DNA of 64,000 bases, taken from the NCBI GenBank assembly GCA_947069175.1, contig CAMTDV010000028.1:65369660-65433659 (forward strand). The letters run 5' to 3'. Below, piece by piece: positions 45,786 to 57,825 of this stretch. The number at the start of each line of letters is the position of its first letter. The first letter of the stretch is position 1. The DNA is from Scalesia atractyloides (Eukaryota; Streptophyta; Magnoliopsida; Asterales; Asteraceae). Made by a program: the position numbers and the translations under genes. Under the pieces are notes generated by a model. It was given only the letters and a program-made list of their open reading frames with translations. It had not been told where the DNA came from and did not search any database.

Positions 45786-46416
45786 TATTTTTTCAAAGGA
45801 AAAACTTCATTAAAAAAACTTACACCAACCTGAAGATCGAGCAGCAAAAATATAACACAACTACATAATTACAGAGTTACCTCAATTTCCCCAAGACAAG
45901 TTTTTAAATTCCGACCTATTCTTGACCAAAGAAAACCAAGAGACCGAACTTCACTAAAAACGTTCACAACCCTAACTTGTCTACCGTCAAAACGAAGCCC
46001 GTTCCTCGCCTTTCAAATGCTCCACACAACAATCATAGCAATACCGTGAAACACTTCCTTCCTAGCCCCGTTTAGACCATAGAACTCATCAGCTTCCAAT
46101 ATGTCTGCCAAGGAGAACGCAATGAAATTAGGAATCCTACACCAGTTGCACACCTTTTGCCAGATAGCCGACGCCACCTCACAACTTGTAAACGATGATC
46201 CGTCGTTTCCTCCCCAAAATGGCACAAGTTACATGTTTCGTTCGTCACCAATATATTCCTTCTAAGGAGGGCTGCCACCGTGGGAATCCTATCCATCTCA
46301 GCCTTCCAAGCAAAAATATTACACTTATTTAGCACGCACCGGCACCACTTCATCACAAACCGATCGTTGAAGTCCTCTCTAAGCTCAATCAAGTCTTGAA
46401 TAGCCGCAACACTGAA
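45786..46416 (-). pseudogene. LINE zf-RVT/C-terminal fragment interrupted by the Tekay element
   Basis: The minus strand encodes WCRCVLNKCNIFAWKAEMDR, RIPTVAALLRRNI and CNLCHFGEETTDH, the zf-RVT domain of L1-type LINEs, then in another frame KARNGLRFDGR and LGFLWSKNRSEFKNLSW, the LINE C-terminus. The sequence ends near 45786 in a CCTTTGAAAAAAT tail. At 46417 it is cut by the outer Tekay LTR, so the upstream part lies beyond the right edge of the window. Confidence 0.8.
46412..46416. other. Left target-site duplication of the outer Tekay element
   Basis: CTGAA directly precedes TGTCACACCCC. Its partner would lie beyond 64000. Confidence 0.5.
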
Positions 46417-47492
46417 TGTCACACCCCGACCCGCAGCGGAATAAGAGTCGGGGCATAATTGGGTTATCACCAAAGCTCATGATGTTTACTAATATGTTTC
46501 ATATTTATTAAATTCAAATTACATCTCAAATGTTCAAGTCAAATTCATATAATACAAGGAAAGGAAAAATTAACTAAAACAATCCAAAGTCTAAACTGGT
46601 TTATTCTTCTAGGCCGTCCTATATGTTTCTTGCTTCAACTTGATCACCTGTATCATGTGTAAAAATGGAGGATTTTGGGTCAACAAAAATTGGCGAGTGA
46701 ACCTTGTTAGAAAACATTTATTATAGATTTCTTGTTGCATTTGATATGGAAAATTGTGCAATAATCATATGTGAGCAAATGTAATTAAGCATACATTACA
46801 AACAATAACAAACAATAACATGAATGATAATGTATATGTTGGCAACGTCACGTTCACGCTCATAGGTAATGGGGAACGGACGGCCTATGATGATGTATGT
46901 GCGATCAAGGCTCAATCAAACGGAGCCGATCGTATGTTGGCAACGCCTCGTTCACGCTCATAGGTAATGGGGAACGGCTCACGCTCATAGGTAATGGGGA
47001 GCGGCGGCCTATGATGATGTATGTACTGAAAATGATATTTTTAATCTAAACATTAACCACACAAACAATTGGTACATGATGGATACACATTTGATCATGG
47101 ATATGATGCATGCACAAGTGTTTAAATGTAATAAATAATAAGCGACACATGATGCACCCCAAAATGTGATTAAAACGGGGAATTGGTAGAGATTCACTCA
47201 CAATGGGTGCGTTCTCTTGATGATGCTGGATGCGCACGAGTTTAGAGAGTTGATCGACGAGAAATAACTAACCTAGATAATAATGAAAAGTACGGTAAAT
47301 AAGTGGATTTTATTAACAATTTTAATTGGATTTTTAGGTTTATTTTTGTGAGTTTAAGGTCTCTTTCTAACTTTAAAAATGTTATTTTTAAGTATTTTAA
47401 TTGATTTTTAAATAAAACAAATAAATAAAAATATAAAAGAATGTTGACTTTTTGGGTTGACCGTTGACGACGGACTTCGGTCTTGTGTAAGT

Positions 47493-47911
47493 ATGCGCTG
47501 GGTGAGACTCGAACCCGTGACCTCCCGTACGCGTGCACGCAGCTCTACCAACTGAGCTACGTGTCTAACCCGAAATATTTCTGTTTTTAATTATATTTAT
47601 ACACTATTTAGTTTAATCAGAATTTATTCATTTTAAAAAGGTTTTAATTATATCGAACCGGTGCATATAACAGTCTCGAACCCGGGACCTGTGATTCAAC
47701 GTTGCACACAATCCACCGCTGGACTGTGTGTCTAACCTGGTTAATATTCTGGTTTTTATTATACTTAACATCTTTCAGTGAGTTAACCCGGTTCGGTTTT
47801 AAAAAGAGCATTTTTATTTCAGAGAGTGAGGTTGGGTCAGGGATCGAACTCGAGACGTGTGATAGTTGTTTGCACACAGCCCACCGCTGGACTGTGTGTC
47901 TAACCCGGTTA
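47493..47911 (-). other. Three tRNA-like modules (C, B, A) in the outer LTR
   Basis: Minus-strand modules at 47493-47572 (TAGCTCAGTTGGTAGAGC A box, CGGGTTCGAGTC B box), 47661-47740 (CAGCGGTGGATTGTGTGC, CCGGGTTCGAGACTG) and 47833-47911 (CAGCGGTGGGCTGTGTGC, CGAGTTCGATCC). Each is preceded by GGTTAGACAC. Confidence 0.65.
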
Positions 47912-48756
47912 GATATCTTATTTTAATTATACTTATACATTAGTTCGACTTCATCTTCTTCGTTAAAAAACACAGACAATGATTATTCAACTGTTCTTGT
48001 TATATTCGATTAACGAACTTATAAGTGATTGAAATGTGATGAAATAGAGAGAGTTTTGGAAATGAATGTACCGAACAGATGTCTTTCTCAGAACTCCGGC
48101 TAGGATCGTCGGCTCTGTTTCGTGAACTCCGTCTGATCGGATAAATTAACAGCTTTGATCGATTAGATGTGAAATTGAGTTACTAAACAATGATTAACAG
48201 AAGGTTTGAATGATTATACCGATTCACAGCGTGATTTTGGAAATTCCAGAAGTTTTCCGGCGAAAGCAGAATATTCGGCTACGTCGTCTGGGATTGATTC
48301 TGGTTGATAATTGAAGTTAGCAATAGTCTAACAATGGATTGAAACCGAAAGAGTCGAGGTATTTACCGTTTTGATGAAAGTCTCGGTTTTCCGGAGAAAG
48401 TCCGATGATTGCAGAAAATCTCCGGCGAGTGAAATTGATTCGAGAAATGGTACGATTTTGAGCGAAATGATTACCAGAGGCTTGGGTGTGCATTTATAGG
48501 GAAGAATCAAGTTGAATTGGGTCTGATTTTAGTCTCGATTCTGGTCAGCTTTTCTCCGGCGGTTACGACTGGTGTCGCGGGATTAGACATCGGTTATAAC
48601 CGATGTCGACGTTAATACACGCGTTAAGTCAAAAGAAACCGTCGATAATTGGCGAAATCGTTGGAATTTCCGGCGACTGCGAATTGGGCGCGCTGATTTC
48701 ACTGGGTTTGATTTCGAGTTTTGTTATAAATGTTATTTGTTTCATTATATAGCACA

Positions 48757-48837
48757 AGTGAGTCAAGTGGCGGAGTGGTTAAGTGTTTGTGTTTAAATAA
48801 AAGCCGGCTGACCCGGGTTCGAAACCCGGCAGCGACT
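48757..48837 (+). other. tRNA-like module D (antisense to the LTR) in the outer LTR
   Basis: The plus strand reads AGTGGCGGAGTGGTTAAGTG then CCCGGGTTCGAAACCCGG, with a perfect T-arm. It is the equivalent of 17183-17256. Confidence 0.65.
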
Positions 48838-49021
48838 TTTATTTTTTATTCAACCGTTTTTTATTGTTTATAAATTTTAATTTATAAGTTCTAGTATACT
48901 TATTAATTATGTATTGTTTAAAATTAAAATGAGCACTAAATAAGCAACGAAAATTTGACACTGATTATTCGATTAATAAACGAAGCGGGTTTTGAAAACC
49001 CGTTTTTCGACGAATGTTACA

Positions 49022-49673
49022 GTATCCCCTACTTTTAGAAATTTCGTCCAGAAATTTAAGTAGTAGTGGTAACAGGAAAAAGATGTGGATATTTCTCGCG
49101 CATTGAGTCTTCACGTTCCCAAGTAAACTCAGGTCCTCTTTTCGACTCCCAGCGTACCCTGACGATTGGAATACGCTTCTTTTTAAACGTTTCTCTCCGA
49201 AGTCCATAATTTCTACTGGTCTTTCAATGAAATGCATAGATTCATCGACTTGAATGTCTTCTAGAGGAATATGGAGATTTTCATCGGCGAGGCACATCTT
49301 CAAGTTCGATACGTGGAATGTGGGATGAATTCTGTTGAGTTCTTCTGGTAGGTCAAGCTTGTATGCTACGGGTCCTACTCTTTCGAGTATCTTGAAGGGT
49401 CCTACGTAGCGTGGTGCTAGCTTGCCTTTCTGGCCAAAACGAACTACTCCCTTCCACGGTGATACTTTTAAAAGTACATGATCACCAACGTTAAACTCCA
49501 AGGGCTTTCGTCGTTTGTCTGCATAACTCTTTTGACGACTTTGTGCTGCTAGAAGATTGTTTCGAATTTGATGGATCTTGTCTGTTGTTTCTTGGATTAA
49601 TTCTGGACCGGTGATTTGAGCTTCTCCAATTTTGTGCCAACATACTGGGGATCGGCACTTACGACCATATAAA
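49022..49673 (-). pseudogene. pol: Integrase C-terminus of the outer Tekay element
   Basis: Encodes the end of integrase (FNVGDHVLLKVSPWKGVVRF, GPFKILERVGPVAYKLDLP, HPTFHVSNL) and the start of the chromodomain-like tail, which is frameshifted after EKRLKRS near 49190. The upstream part of the same gene continues at 60477, interrupted by the inner element. Purine tract at 49022-49035. Confidence 0.88.
49669..49673. other. TSD ATAAA, left copy
   Basis: It pairs with 60472-60476. Removing 49674-60476 restores the integrase reading across the site, as seen in the uninterrupted homologous stretch near 52970. Confidence 0.92.
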
Positions 49674-50816
49674 TGTCACACCCCGACCCGCAGCGGAATA
49701 AGAGTCGGGGCATAATTGGGTTATCACCAAAGCTCATGATATTTACTAATATGTTTCATATGTATTAAAGTCAAAATTACATCCTCAATATTCCAAACAT
49801 GTTCATACAAATACAAAAAAGATAATCAACTAAACAATCCAAAGTCTAAACCAGTTTATTCTTCTAAACCATCCTATGTGTTTCTTGCTGCAGCTGGATC
49901 ACCTGTATCATGTGTAAAAATGAGGGTTTTTGGGTCAACATAAGTTGGCGAGTGAACCTTGTTAGAAAAACGTTTATTATTGATCTCTTGTTATCTTTAT
50001 CATGAAAAATTGTGCAATAATCATACGTAAGAAACGTAATTAAATTCTACAATAACAATAACAACAACAAACAATAACATACAATAACAAACCAACTTGC
50101 ATGAATATATAACATGAATGAAACTGTATATGTTGGCAACATTACGTTCATGCTCATAATGTAATGGGGAACGGACGGCCTATGATAAATGTCTGTGCGA
50201 TCAAGGCTCAATCAAACGGATCCGATCGTATGTTGCCAACGTCTGGTTCATGCTCATAATGTAATGGGGAACAGCTCAACGCTCATAATGTAATGGGGAG
50301 CGGCGGCCTATGATAATGTATGTACTGAAAATGATAAATTTAATCTAAACAATAACCACACAAACAGTTGATACAAGTTGAATACACATTTGTTCATGAA
50401 TATGACATATGCACAATAGTTTAAATGTGATAAATAATAAGACACATGATACACCCCAAAAACGTGATTAAAACGGGGAATTTGTAGAGATTCACTCACA
50501 TTGGGTGCGTTCGGTTGAAGATGATGAAATGCGCACGAGTTTAGAGGATTGATCGACGAGAATTAACTAACCTAAATAATAACGAAAGGTATGGTAAATG
50601 AGTGGATTTTATTAATAATTTTAATAGGATTTTTAGATGTATTTTTGTGAGTTTAAGGCAATTTTCTATCTTTAAAAACATTATTTTTAAGTATTTTTAA
50701 TTGATTTTTAAATTAAATAAATAAATAAAAATATAAAAAAAATGTTGACTTTTTCGTTGACCATTGACCGTTGACCGTGACTGTTGACTGTTTGACCGGT
50801 TCGCTAGTGTGCATGT

Positions 50817-51232
50817 GTGCGCCGGGTAAGGGTCGAACCCGAGACCTCCCGTACGCGTGCACGCAGCTCTACCAACTGAGCTACGTGTCTAACCCGAAAT
50901 AATTATATTTTTAATTATATTTATATACTGTTTTAGTTTATTCAAAATTCTTTTATTTTCAAAAAGGATTTTAATCATCGAATCGGCGTGTGTAACAGGT
51001 CTCGAACCCTGGACATGTGGGTTAGTGTTGCACACAGTCCACCGCTGGACTGTGTGTCTAACCTGGTTAATATACTGATTTTTATTATACTTAACATCCT
51101 CAGTGAGTTAATCCGGTTCATTTAAAAAGGAAAACATCTTTATTACAGAGCATACGATTGTGTCAAGGATCGAACTCGCGGCGTGTGATAAGTGTGCGTA
51201 CACAGTCCACCGCTGGACTGTGTGTCTAATCC
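50817..51232 (-). other. Three tRNA-like modules in the inner 3' LTR
   Basis: 50817-50895 (TAGCTCAGTTGGTAGAGC; CTCGGGTTCGACCC), 50987-51066 (CAGCGGTGGACTGTGTGC; AGGGTTCGAGACCT) and 51155-51232 (CAGCGGTGGACTGTGTAC; CGAGTTCGATCC). Spacing is about 168 bp. Confidence 0.68.
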
Positions 51233-52059
51233 GAGATATAATCCAATTCATATTAAACTTATATACAAACTAACTTCATCTTCTACGTTACAATATCACA
51301 GACAACGATTACCCTACTGATTCTGTTTAATTCGATTGACAATCATTTAAGTGATTAAAACGAAATGGACAGGGAAGATTTTGGAAGTAGACATACCGGA
51401 AAAATGGTCTTTCTCAGAATTCCGGCGAAGTCGTCGGCTCTGTTTTTATGGGCTTCGTCTGAGCGGACCAATTAACAGTTTTAATTAGCTAGATGTGGAA
51501 TTGAAGTACTGAACAAGAGTTATCAGAAGGTTTAAAGGTTTATACCGTTTCACAACGATTTCTAGAAATTCTCAGAAATTTTCCGGCGAATGATGATTAT
51601 CCGATATCGTCGCCTGGAACTGATTTTGATTGAAGGGTTTGAGTTAGCAAAAGCTTAACAACCGATAGAAGATGGAAGAATTGAGAAACTTACTGTTTTG
51701 ATGGAAGATACGGTTTTCCGGCGAAAGTCCGGCGAGTTCAATAAGCTTTTCCGACGAACTGAAAATAGAGCGAAAGTGAAATTGGAGGTTCTCCGGACGA
51801 TTTTGAGTCGCGAGAGGATGCTATTGTTGGAGTAATTCAGGAAATGAATATCTTCGGTTATAAAAACCGAACATCACCAGAATTCAAGTTCAATCAAGAC
51901 TGAATTGATTAGGAACGTCGGTTTAACGGTTATAATCAGAAATCTGCGATCACTCAAACGTCTTGGACGTTTGGAAGCCGATAACGGTTTCAGTTAGCGT
52001 AAACAGGTCGATTCATGGTTGAACATATGATTTAATTGTTTCCTAGAACTCACAAAAAC

Positions 52060-52142
52060 ATCAAGTGGCGGAGTGGTTATATGTGCGCGAGTTAAGTTGT
52101 TGGGCTTTCCGGCTGACCCGGGTTCGAGTCCCGGCAGCCTGT
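52060..52142 (+). other. tRNA-like module D in the inner 3' LTR
   Basis: AGTGGCGGAGTGGTTATATG, then GTTGGGCTTTCCGGC and CCGGGTTCGAGTCCCGG with a perfect T-arm. It resembles a Ser/Leu class II tRNA without a paired acceptor stem. Confidence 0.68.
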
Positions 52143-52324
52143 TTTTCATTTTATTTATTTTATTTTTACCTTTTAACAATTATAGCTTTTAAATTCTAAT
52201 TTGTTTATTAATTATGCATCGTTTAAAATTAAAATAAACATAAATACGCAATGAAACATTTATAACTTGATATTCGATTACAAATGAAGCGGGTTTGGAA
52301 AATCCGTTTTTGACAAATGTTACA

Positions 52325-52339
52325 GTATCCCCTACTTTT
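52325..52339 (-). promoter_or_regulatory. Polypurine tract of the inner element
   Basis: The minus strand reads AAAAGTAGGGGATAC directly before the LTR start TGTAACA. It is the plus-strand DNA primer site, identical in the outer element. Confidence 0.75.
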
Positions 52340-52369
52340 GGAAATTTCGTCCCGAAATTTAAGTAGTAG

Positions 52370-55300
52370 TAGTAGGAAAAAGATGCGGGTATTTTTCGCG
52401 CATTGAGTCTTCACGTTCCCAAGTAAACTCAGGTCCCCGTTTCGACTCCCAGCGTACCCTAACAATTGGAATACGACTCCGTCTTAAACGTTTTTCTCCG
52501 AAGTCCATGATCTCTACTGGTCTTTCAATAAAATGCATAGATTCATCAATCTGAATATCTTCCAGAGGAATATGGAGGTTCTCATCAGCGAGGCACTTCT
52601 TCAAGTTTAATACGTGGAATGTGGGGTGAATTCTGTTGAGTTCTTCTGGTAGATCAAGCTTGTATGCTACAGGTTCTACTCTTTCGAGTATCTTGAAAGG
52701 TACTACGTAGCGTGGTGCTAGCTTGCCTTTCTGGCCAAAACGAACTACTCCCTTCCACGGTGATACTTTTAAAAGTACATGATCACCAATGTTAAACTCC
52801 AAAGGCTTCCGTCGTTTATCTGCATAACTCTTTTGACGACTTTGAGCCGCTAGAAGATTGTTTCGAATTTGATGGATCTTGTCTGTGGTTTCTTGAATCA
52901 ATTCTGGACCGGTGATTTGAGCTTCCCCAATTTCGTGCCAACATACTGGAGATCGGCACTTACGACCATATAAAGCTACGAAAGGTGCCATGCCGATACT
53001 TGAATGATAGCTGTTGTTGTACGAAAATTCAACTAATGGTAGATGAGCGTCCCAATTTCCCTTGAAGTCTATGACACATGCTCGAAGCATATCTTCAAGA
53101 GTTTGTATGGTGCGTTCAGATTGCCCATCAGTTTGAGGATGATAAGCGGTACTGAGGTCTAATCGTGTACCCAAAGCGGCTTGTACGGCTTGCCATGTTC
53201 GTGAAGTGAAACGACCATCACGATCTGAAACAATGCTTAGGGTACACCATGACGGCTTACGATTTCGCTGATGTAGATACGAGCTAACTTCTCGTTCTTG
53301 AAATCTTCGCGGATTGAATAAAGTGAGCTGATTTTGTAAGACGATCAATGATTACCCATATAGTGTCATACCCACCAGAAGTGTGAGGTAACCCGGTAAT
53401 GAAGTCTATGGTTATGTTTTCCCACTTCCATACAGGTATTTCAGGTTGGACCAGAAGTCCTGAGGGTCTTTGATGTTCAGCTTTCACCTTGGAACATGTA
53501 AGGCACTTGGAAACAAAAACAGCAATATCCTTTTTCATTCCAGGCCACCAGTAGGTGTATCGAAGGTCTTGATACATCTTATCGGCTCCGCGGTGTATAG
53601 AGTATCGTGTTTTGTGAGCCTCATTCATAAGGAATTCACGAAGGTTGTTGTGGTCAGGAATCCATATGCGATCAAGATAGTACAGAATACCGTCAGATTT
53701 AGTTTCAATTTTAAGTTCAGCTCCACAGGACAGCTCCTTTCGTACGTCGTCTTCCGTTACTGAAACATGTTGGGCTTCTCGAATTTGATCTTTGATGTCG
53801 GTTATGATTTGCGAACATAGAAGACGAATGGAGTTCGCATAACCCTTTCGACTGAGTGCATCGGCCACCACATTTGCCTTGCCAGGGTGATACCAAATTT
53901 CACAGTCGTAGTCATTAAGAAGTTCTACCCATCTTCGTTGCCTCATGTTTAACTCCTTTTGGTTGAAGATATGTTGAAAACTCTTGTGGTCAGTGTATAT
54001 TTCACACTTAGTACCGTAGAGATAATGTCTCCATATCTTAAGGGCAAAACACAACCGCTCCAAGTTCTAGGTCGTGGGTGGTGTAGTTCTTCTCATGAGT
54101 TTTGAGTTGTCTAGAAGCATAAGCTATCACCTTTCCTCTTTACATTAGAACACAGCCTAGTCCTTGCCCTGATGCGTCGCAATAAACCACAAAGTCATCA
54201 CAACCTTCAGGAAGAGTGAGGATAGGTGCATCACAGAGTTTTTGTTTAAGGGTCTGGAAGGCTTCTTCTTGTTTGGGTCCCCAAATGAAGGGTTTCCCTT
54301 TATGAGTTAAAGCCGTGAGTGGTACAGTCGGGAGAAATTTGAAATGAAACGGCGATAATAACCAGCCAAACCAAGGAGTGATCTTACTTCAGTTGGTGAC
54401 GTGGCGCTTGCCATTCTTGTACTGCTTTGATCTTTGAGGGGTCGACATGTATTCCCTTGTCATTGACGACATGTCCAAGGAATTGTACCTCTTTTAACCA
54501 GAATTCGCATTTGGAGAATTTGGCGTAGAGCTTTTCATTCTCTAAGAGTGTAAGGATGAGTCGAAGGTGCCGTTCATGATCAGACTTAGACTTTGAGTAA
54601 ATGAGGATGTCGTCGATGAAGACTATAACAAAGCGATCGAGATAGGGTTTGCAGACTCTGTTCATTAGATCCATGAAGACAGCTGGAGCGTTGGTTAAAC
54701 CAAATGGCATGACCATGAATTCATAATGACCATAACGAGTTCGGAAGGCGGTCTTTGGGACGTCTTCTTCATGTACTCTGAGTTGATGATAGCCAGAACG
54801 AAGGTCGATTTTTGAAAAACAGCTGGCGCCTTGAAGTTGGTCAAGAAGATCATCAATGCGTGGTAATGGATAGCGGTTCTTGACCGTTAACTTGTTGAGT
54901 TCTCTGTAGTCGATGCACATGCGAAACGTTCCATCTTTCTTCTTCACAAAAAGGACAGGTGCACCCAAGGCGAGGAGCTAGGACGTATGAATCCTTTGTC
55001 AGTCAACTCTTGCAATTGACTGGCTAGCTCTTGCATTTTGGAGGGGGCTAACCTATAAGGAGACTTTGCAACTGGTGTAGCACCAGGTATAAGATCAATG
55101 CAGAATTCGACTTCTCTCACGGGAGGAAGTCCTGAGATGTCGTCAGGAAAAACTTGCGGAAAATCTTTTACTACCGGGATGTCTTCAAGTTTCTTCTCCT
55201 TGGTTCCCTTTTTGACGACATGAGTTAGAAATGCGACATAATTCTTGCGGAGATATTTTCGAGCTTGAAGACAGGACATTAATCTGAGCCCTTTCGATGG

Positions 55301-55865
55301 GGTTTCTCCAAAGATTCGTAGAGTCTGACCGTTTGCAAGAGGAATGCGTATAAACTTTTCGCGGCATACAACTTCAGCCTGATGTTGGCTGAGCCAGTCC
55401 ATACCAATGATAATGTCAAAGCTTCCCAACTTCATAGGAATGAGGTCAACTGGAAATCATGATCGTTTAAGGTGAGAGTACAATTGCGTATAGTAGAGTT
55501 TAATGAGACCGGTTTTCCGTCAGCAACTTCTACTGTTATGGATTCCATGAGCTTATCACGAATTTGGTTGAGGATGGGTTCAAACTCTAAGGACACAAAA
55601 CTTTTATCCGCGCCAGTATCAAACAACATGGATGCATAACTACCATTGATAAGAAACGTACCGTTAACCACATTGCTGTCAGCTCTAGCTTGATTAGCGT
55701 TGATGTTGAAAGCTCTTCCTCTTGCAGGTGGAGGAGCTTGGTTAGCCTGATTCACCGGATTTGCTTGGGCTTGAGCATGTATAATGTTCACCAAGCGGGG
55801 ACAAGTGTTTCTAAAGTGGCTTGGGTCTCCACAATTGTAGCAAGCCCGCATAGGTTGCACCATGG
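52370..55865 (-). pseudogene. pol: Tekay pol: protease, RT, RNase H, integrase, chromodomain-like tail (inner copy)
   Basis: Reading from 55865 down: aspartic protease (FDTGADKSFVS near 55610; then GMDWLSQHQAEV), RT (KKKDGTFRMCIDYRELNKLT, RYPLPRIDDLLDQLQ, FIDDILIYSKS catalytic FIDD, QFLGHVVNDKGIHVDP), a frame break at about 54384, RNase H (YDCEIWYHPGKANVVADALS), the integrase zinc-binding region (RGADKMYQDLRYTYWWPGMK, CLTCSKVKAEHQRPSG), core (DFITGLPHTSGG; STAYHPQTDGQSERTIQTLE) and the C-terminal GPY-like block, then a chromodomain-like RIPIVRVRWESKRGPEFTW ending near 52390. It copies and integrates element RNA in a Gag particle. Frame breaks near 55440, 54960, 54384-54063 and 53300 disable it. 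Chromodomain-like tails target chromoviruses to heterochromatin, which may relate to the self-nesting. Confidence 0.93.
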
Positions 55866-57019
55866 GATAGTTGGGTTGGAAGTAGGATTAGGCTAAATGT
55901 TGGGTAGGTGGTAGTAGTAGAGGTTGTTGGGCTTGACCCATTATTTGATGGTGGGTTTGGGTTGAGGGCTGGTGGCGGTTCGTTCGCTGAGGTATGCGAC
56001 AGGTTTGAACGGTGTGACCTGCGCGACCACAAGCTGGTGCAATGTTGGCAGGGATGATTAGGAAAGTGATGGTATTGCAACGATTGCATATTGGGTAAGG
56101 GCAGAGTATGGCCTTTTATATGGTGCAGGTGAGGGGGCAACTTGGGTAATGGGTGCAGCAGGGATAGGGAAATTTGTTTGTGTAACAGCGAAGTTTCTGG
56201 TGTTTCGTTTCCTCTTGTTAGCAAACTTAGAGGAGGAGGTGGAATGGTTTAAAGTTTGGCCCTCAACGGGGGCTTTCTTTTTCTCATCTTTAAATTTACC
56301 GTTGCGAATTCGATTCTCGGTAAGCTCAGTAGCTAGTTCCATAGCAGCTTCAAGTGTTGCTGGCGAAGTGCTGAGAACTGAGTCTTGAATTTTCGAGGGA
56401 AGGCCTCGAATATAGTGCTCGACTAAGCGGTAAACTGGGGTGAACAAGTTAGGGACCATTTGGTTCAACTCTAAAAACCTCTTGTTGTAGGAAGTATGAT
56501 CTCCCTCCTTTTGCTTAAATGAATGAAATTCATCCTCTAACTTTTTAATCTCACTTCTAGGACAGAATCGTCTCGTCATGATTTCCCTTAACTCCTCCCA
56601 CGTTAAGGCCATTGCATCTTCGATTCCTCTCTTACCCTTTTCATATTCCACCAGGTAAGAGCTACCCCAAATAGTCTCCCGGTTGCGTATCGTACCTTGC
56701 GATCCTCGGGACAATCGCAGTTGAGGAAGGTGTTTTCCATTTCCTCAAACCAGTGGAGGAGAGCAGTGACACCTTCGGTCCCTTCAAATTTCGGAGGATC
56801 GCAAGACTTGAAATGTTTATATGAGCACTTTTTGGTAGGAGGGTTGCCGATGTTCTGGTCTTCTTGCTGGGGAGGATTAATGGGATTTGTGGCAAGAGCT
56901 TGTTGTACTTGAACCACAATGTCAGGAAGCACCGCGGCCATTTGTTTTGTGATTTGAGTGGCCAAGCGTTCGTGTGACCTTCCTGATCTTCTACCCCCTC
57001 GTTGTTGCCTAGCCGACAT
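55800..57019 (-). pseudogene. gag: Tekay gag (inner copy), frameshifted
   Basis: The ATG at 57019 opens MSARQQRGGRRSGRSHERLA. The capsid region follows (FKSCDPPKFEGTEG, ALLHWFEEMENTFLNCDCPE, then in a second frame MALTWEELREIMTRRFCPRS, VYRLVEHYIRGLPSKIQDSV, ELATELTENRIRNGK). A Pro/Thr-rich linker in a third frame leads to the nucleocapsid CCHC knuckle (CYNCGDPSHFRNTCP) near 55840. At least three frame changes (about 56660, 56150, 55850) make it non-functional. Gag packages element RNA. Confidence 0.9.
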
Positions 57020-57812
57020 CTACAGGAACATACATAAGAAGATTGTGAGTTTATGGAGTCTTTTTGGTGTCATGTGTCTTAAAGAAAATAAAAATAACAT
57101 AAATATCAATAATGCAACTACATCCATAGGATGTCTTGGGTTTGCTCATGTTGGCCTCAAATGTCCCCATACCTTCACCTGTATAGTCATGTGGGCCCCC
57201 ATGACTACTGGCTTGGTAGGATTCACATTAGTATTGGCGGTTTAACACTCGCATCACCCGAATGAAAACCATGAAATATGTTTACGAGATGTATAGTCGG
57301 AAGGTGTCCAGGTGTAGACACAATGACAACTCAAAGTGGGGTTAGCTCACACGACGTTTGGTATAGCATGCTTTGGCCTAATAGGTACTTCGTACTCTCA
57401 TCGTTAGTCCCCAGGTAGGCAAACTGGTCCTTTATTTTGGATTTACACGAATGCCAAGCCTAAACAGGACGTTCCGACTACCGGTACTTGTACCCTTCCA
57501 GTTACTACATGCCCGTCACGAGAACTCACTTTGATGTGATTTGAAAATACAAAAATCATTGCAAAAACAATCATGGAAATGATGTGGTGTGTTCTCTCAT
57601 GGATATGATATGTTATGAGAATATGATTCATGATAGGCATTATATAATAATATGTACTTATGAACATGCTTGCATAACATTGAGTGTAACATTAAACATA
57701 AAATATATAAACATCATGAATTTTGCATGTAAGACACAAAAATTAAAAATTCTAATCAACTATAGTATAGGCTCTAAGGGTCTAATAACCTATCCTATAT
57801 CCCTATAGTCAT
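57020..57812 (-). other. Untranslated leader of the inner Tekay element
   Basis: Lies between the primer site and gag ATG. Apart from short overlapping frames, nothing is coding. GGTAGTCGGAACGTCCTG and similar GC patches are present. Confidence 0.6.
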
Positions 57813-57825
57813 GGCTCTGATATCA
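57813..57825 (-). promoter_or_regulatory. Primer-binding site, initiator-Met tRNA type
   Basis: The minus strand reads TGATATCAGAGCC, one base from the standard TGGTATCAGAGCC, three bases inside the 5' LTR end. Confidence 0.85.

Larger units (their letters stand above)
46417..49021 (-). mobile_element. 3' LTR of the outer Tekay element (2605 bp)
   Basis: On the minus strand it starts TGTAACATTCGTCG at 49021 and ends GGGTCGGGGTGTGACA at 46417. The purine tract AAAGTAGGGGATAC abuts it at 49022. TATA-like CCTATAAATGCACACC is near 48490. It is clearly more diverged from the inner LTRs than those are from each other. Confidence 0.92.
49674..52324 (-). repeat. 3' LTR of the inner Tekay element
   Basis: 2651 bp with TG...CA termini, homologous along its length to 57829-60471. 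Confidence 0.93.

Noticed and set aside
46860..47005. CRISPR-like array of ACGCTCATAGGTAATGGGGA repeats
   Set aside because: Only three irregularly spaced copies, within a plant LTR and present in all LTRs of the family; it is an LTR subrepeat.
50817..50895. Genuine tRNA gene in the Tekay LTR
   Set aside because: A and B boxes are near canonical, but the ends do not pair into a 7-bp acceptor stem and no convincing anticodon arm is visible. The unit is repeated with each LTR copy. Called tRNA-like only.
52060..52142. Functional tRNA-Ser or tRNA-Leu
   Set aside because: The T-arm is perfect, but the acceptor stem is unpaired and the anticodon arm is unclear; it is present in all LTR copies.
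55185..55367. Small ORFs overlapping Tekay gag/pol in other frames
   Set aside because: Shadow frames of the pol and gag regions, reproduced in both element copies.
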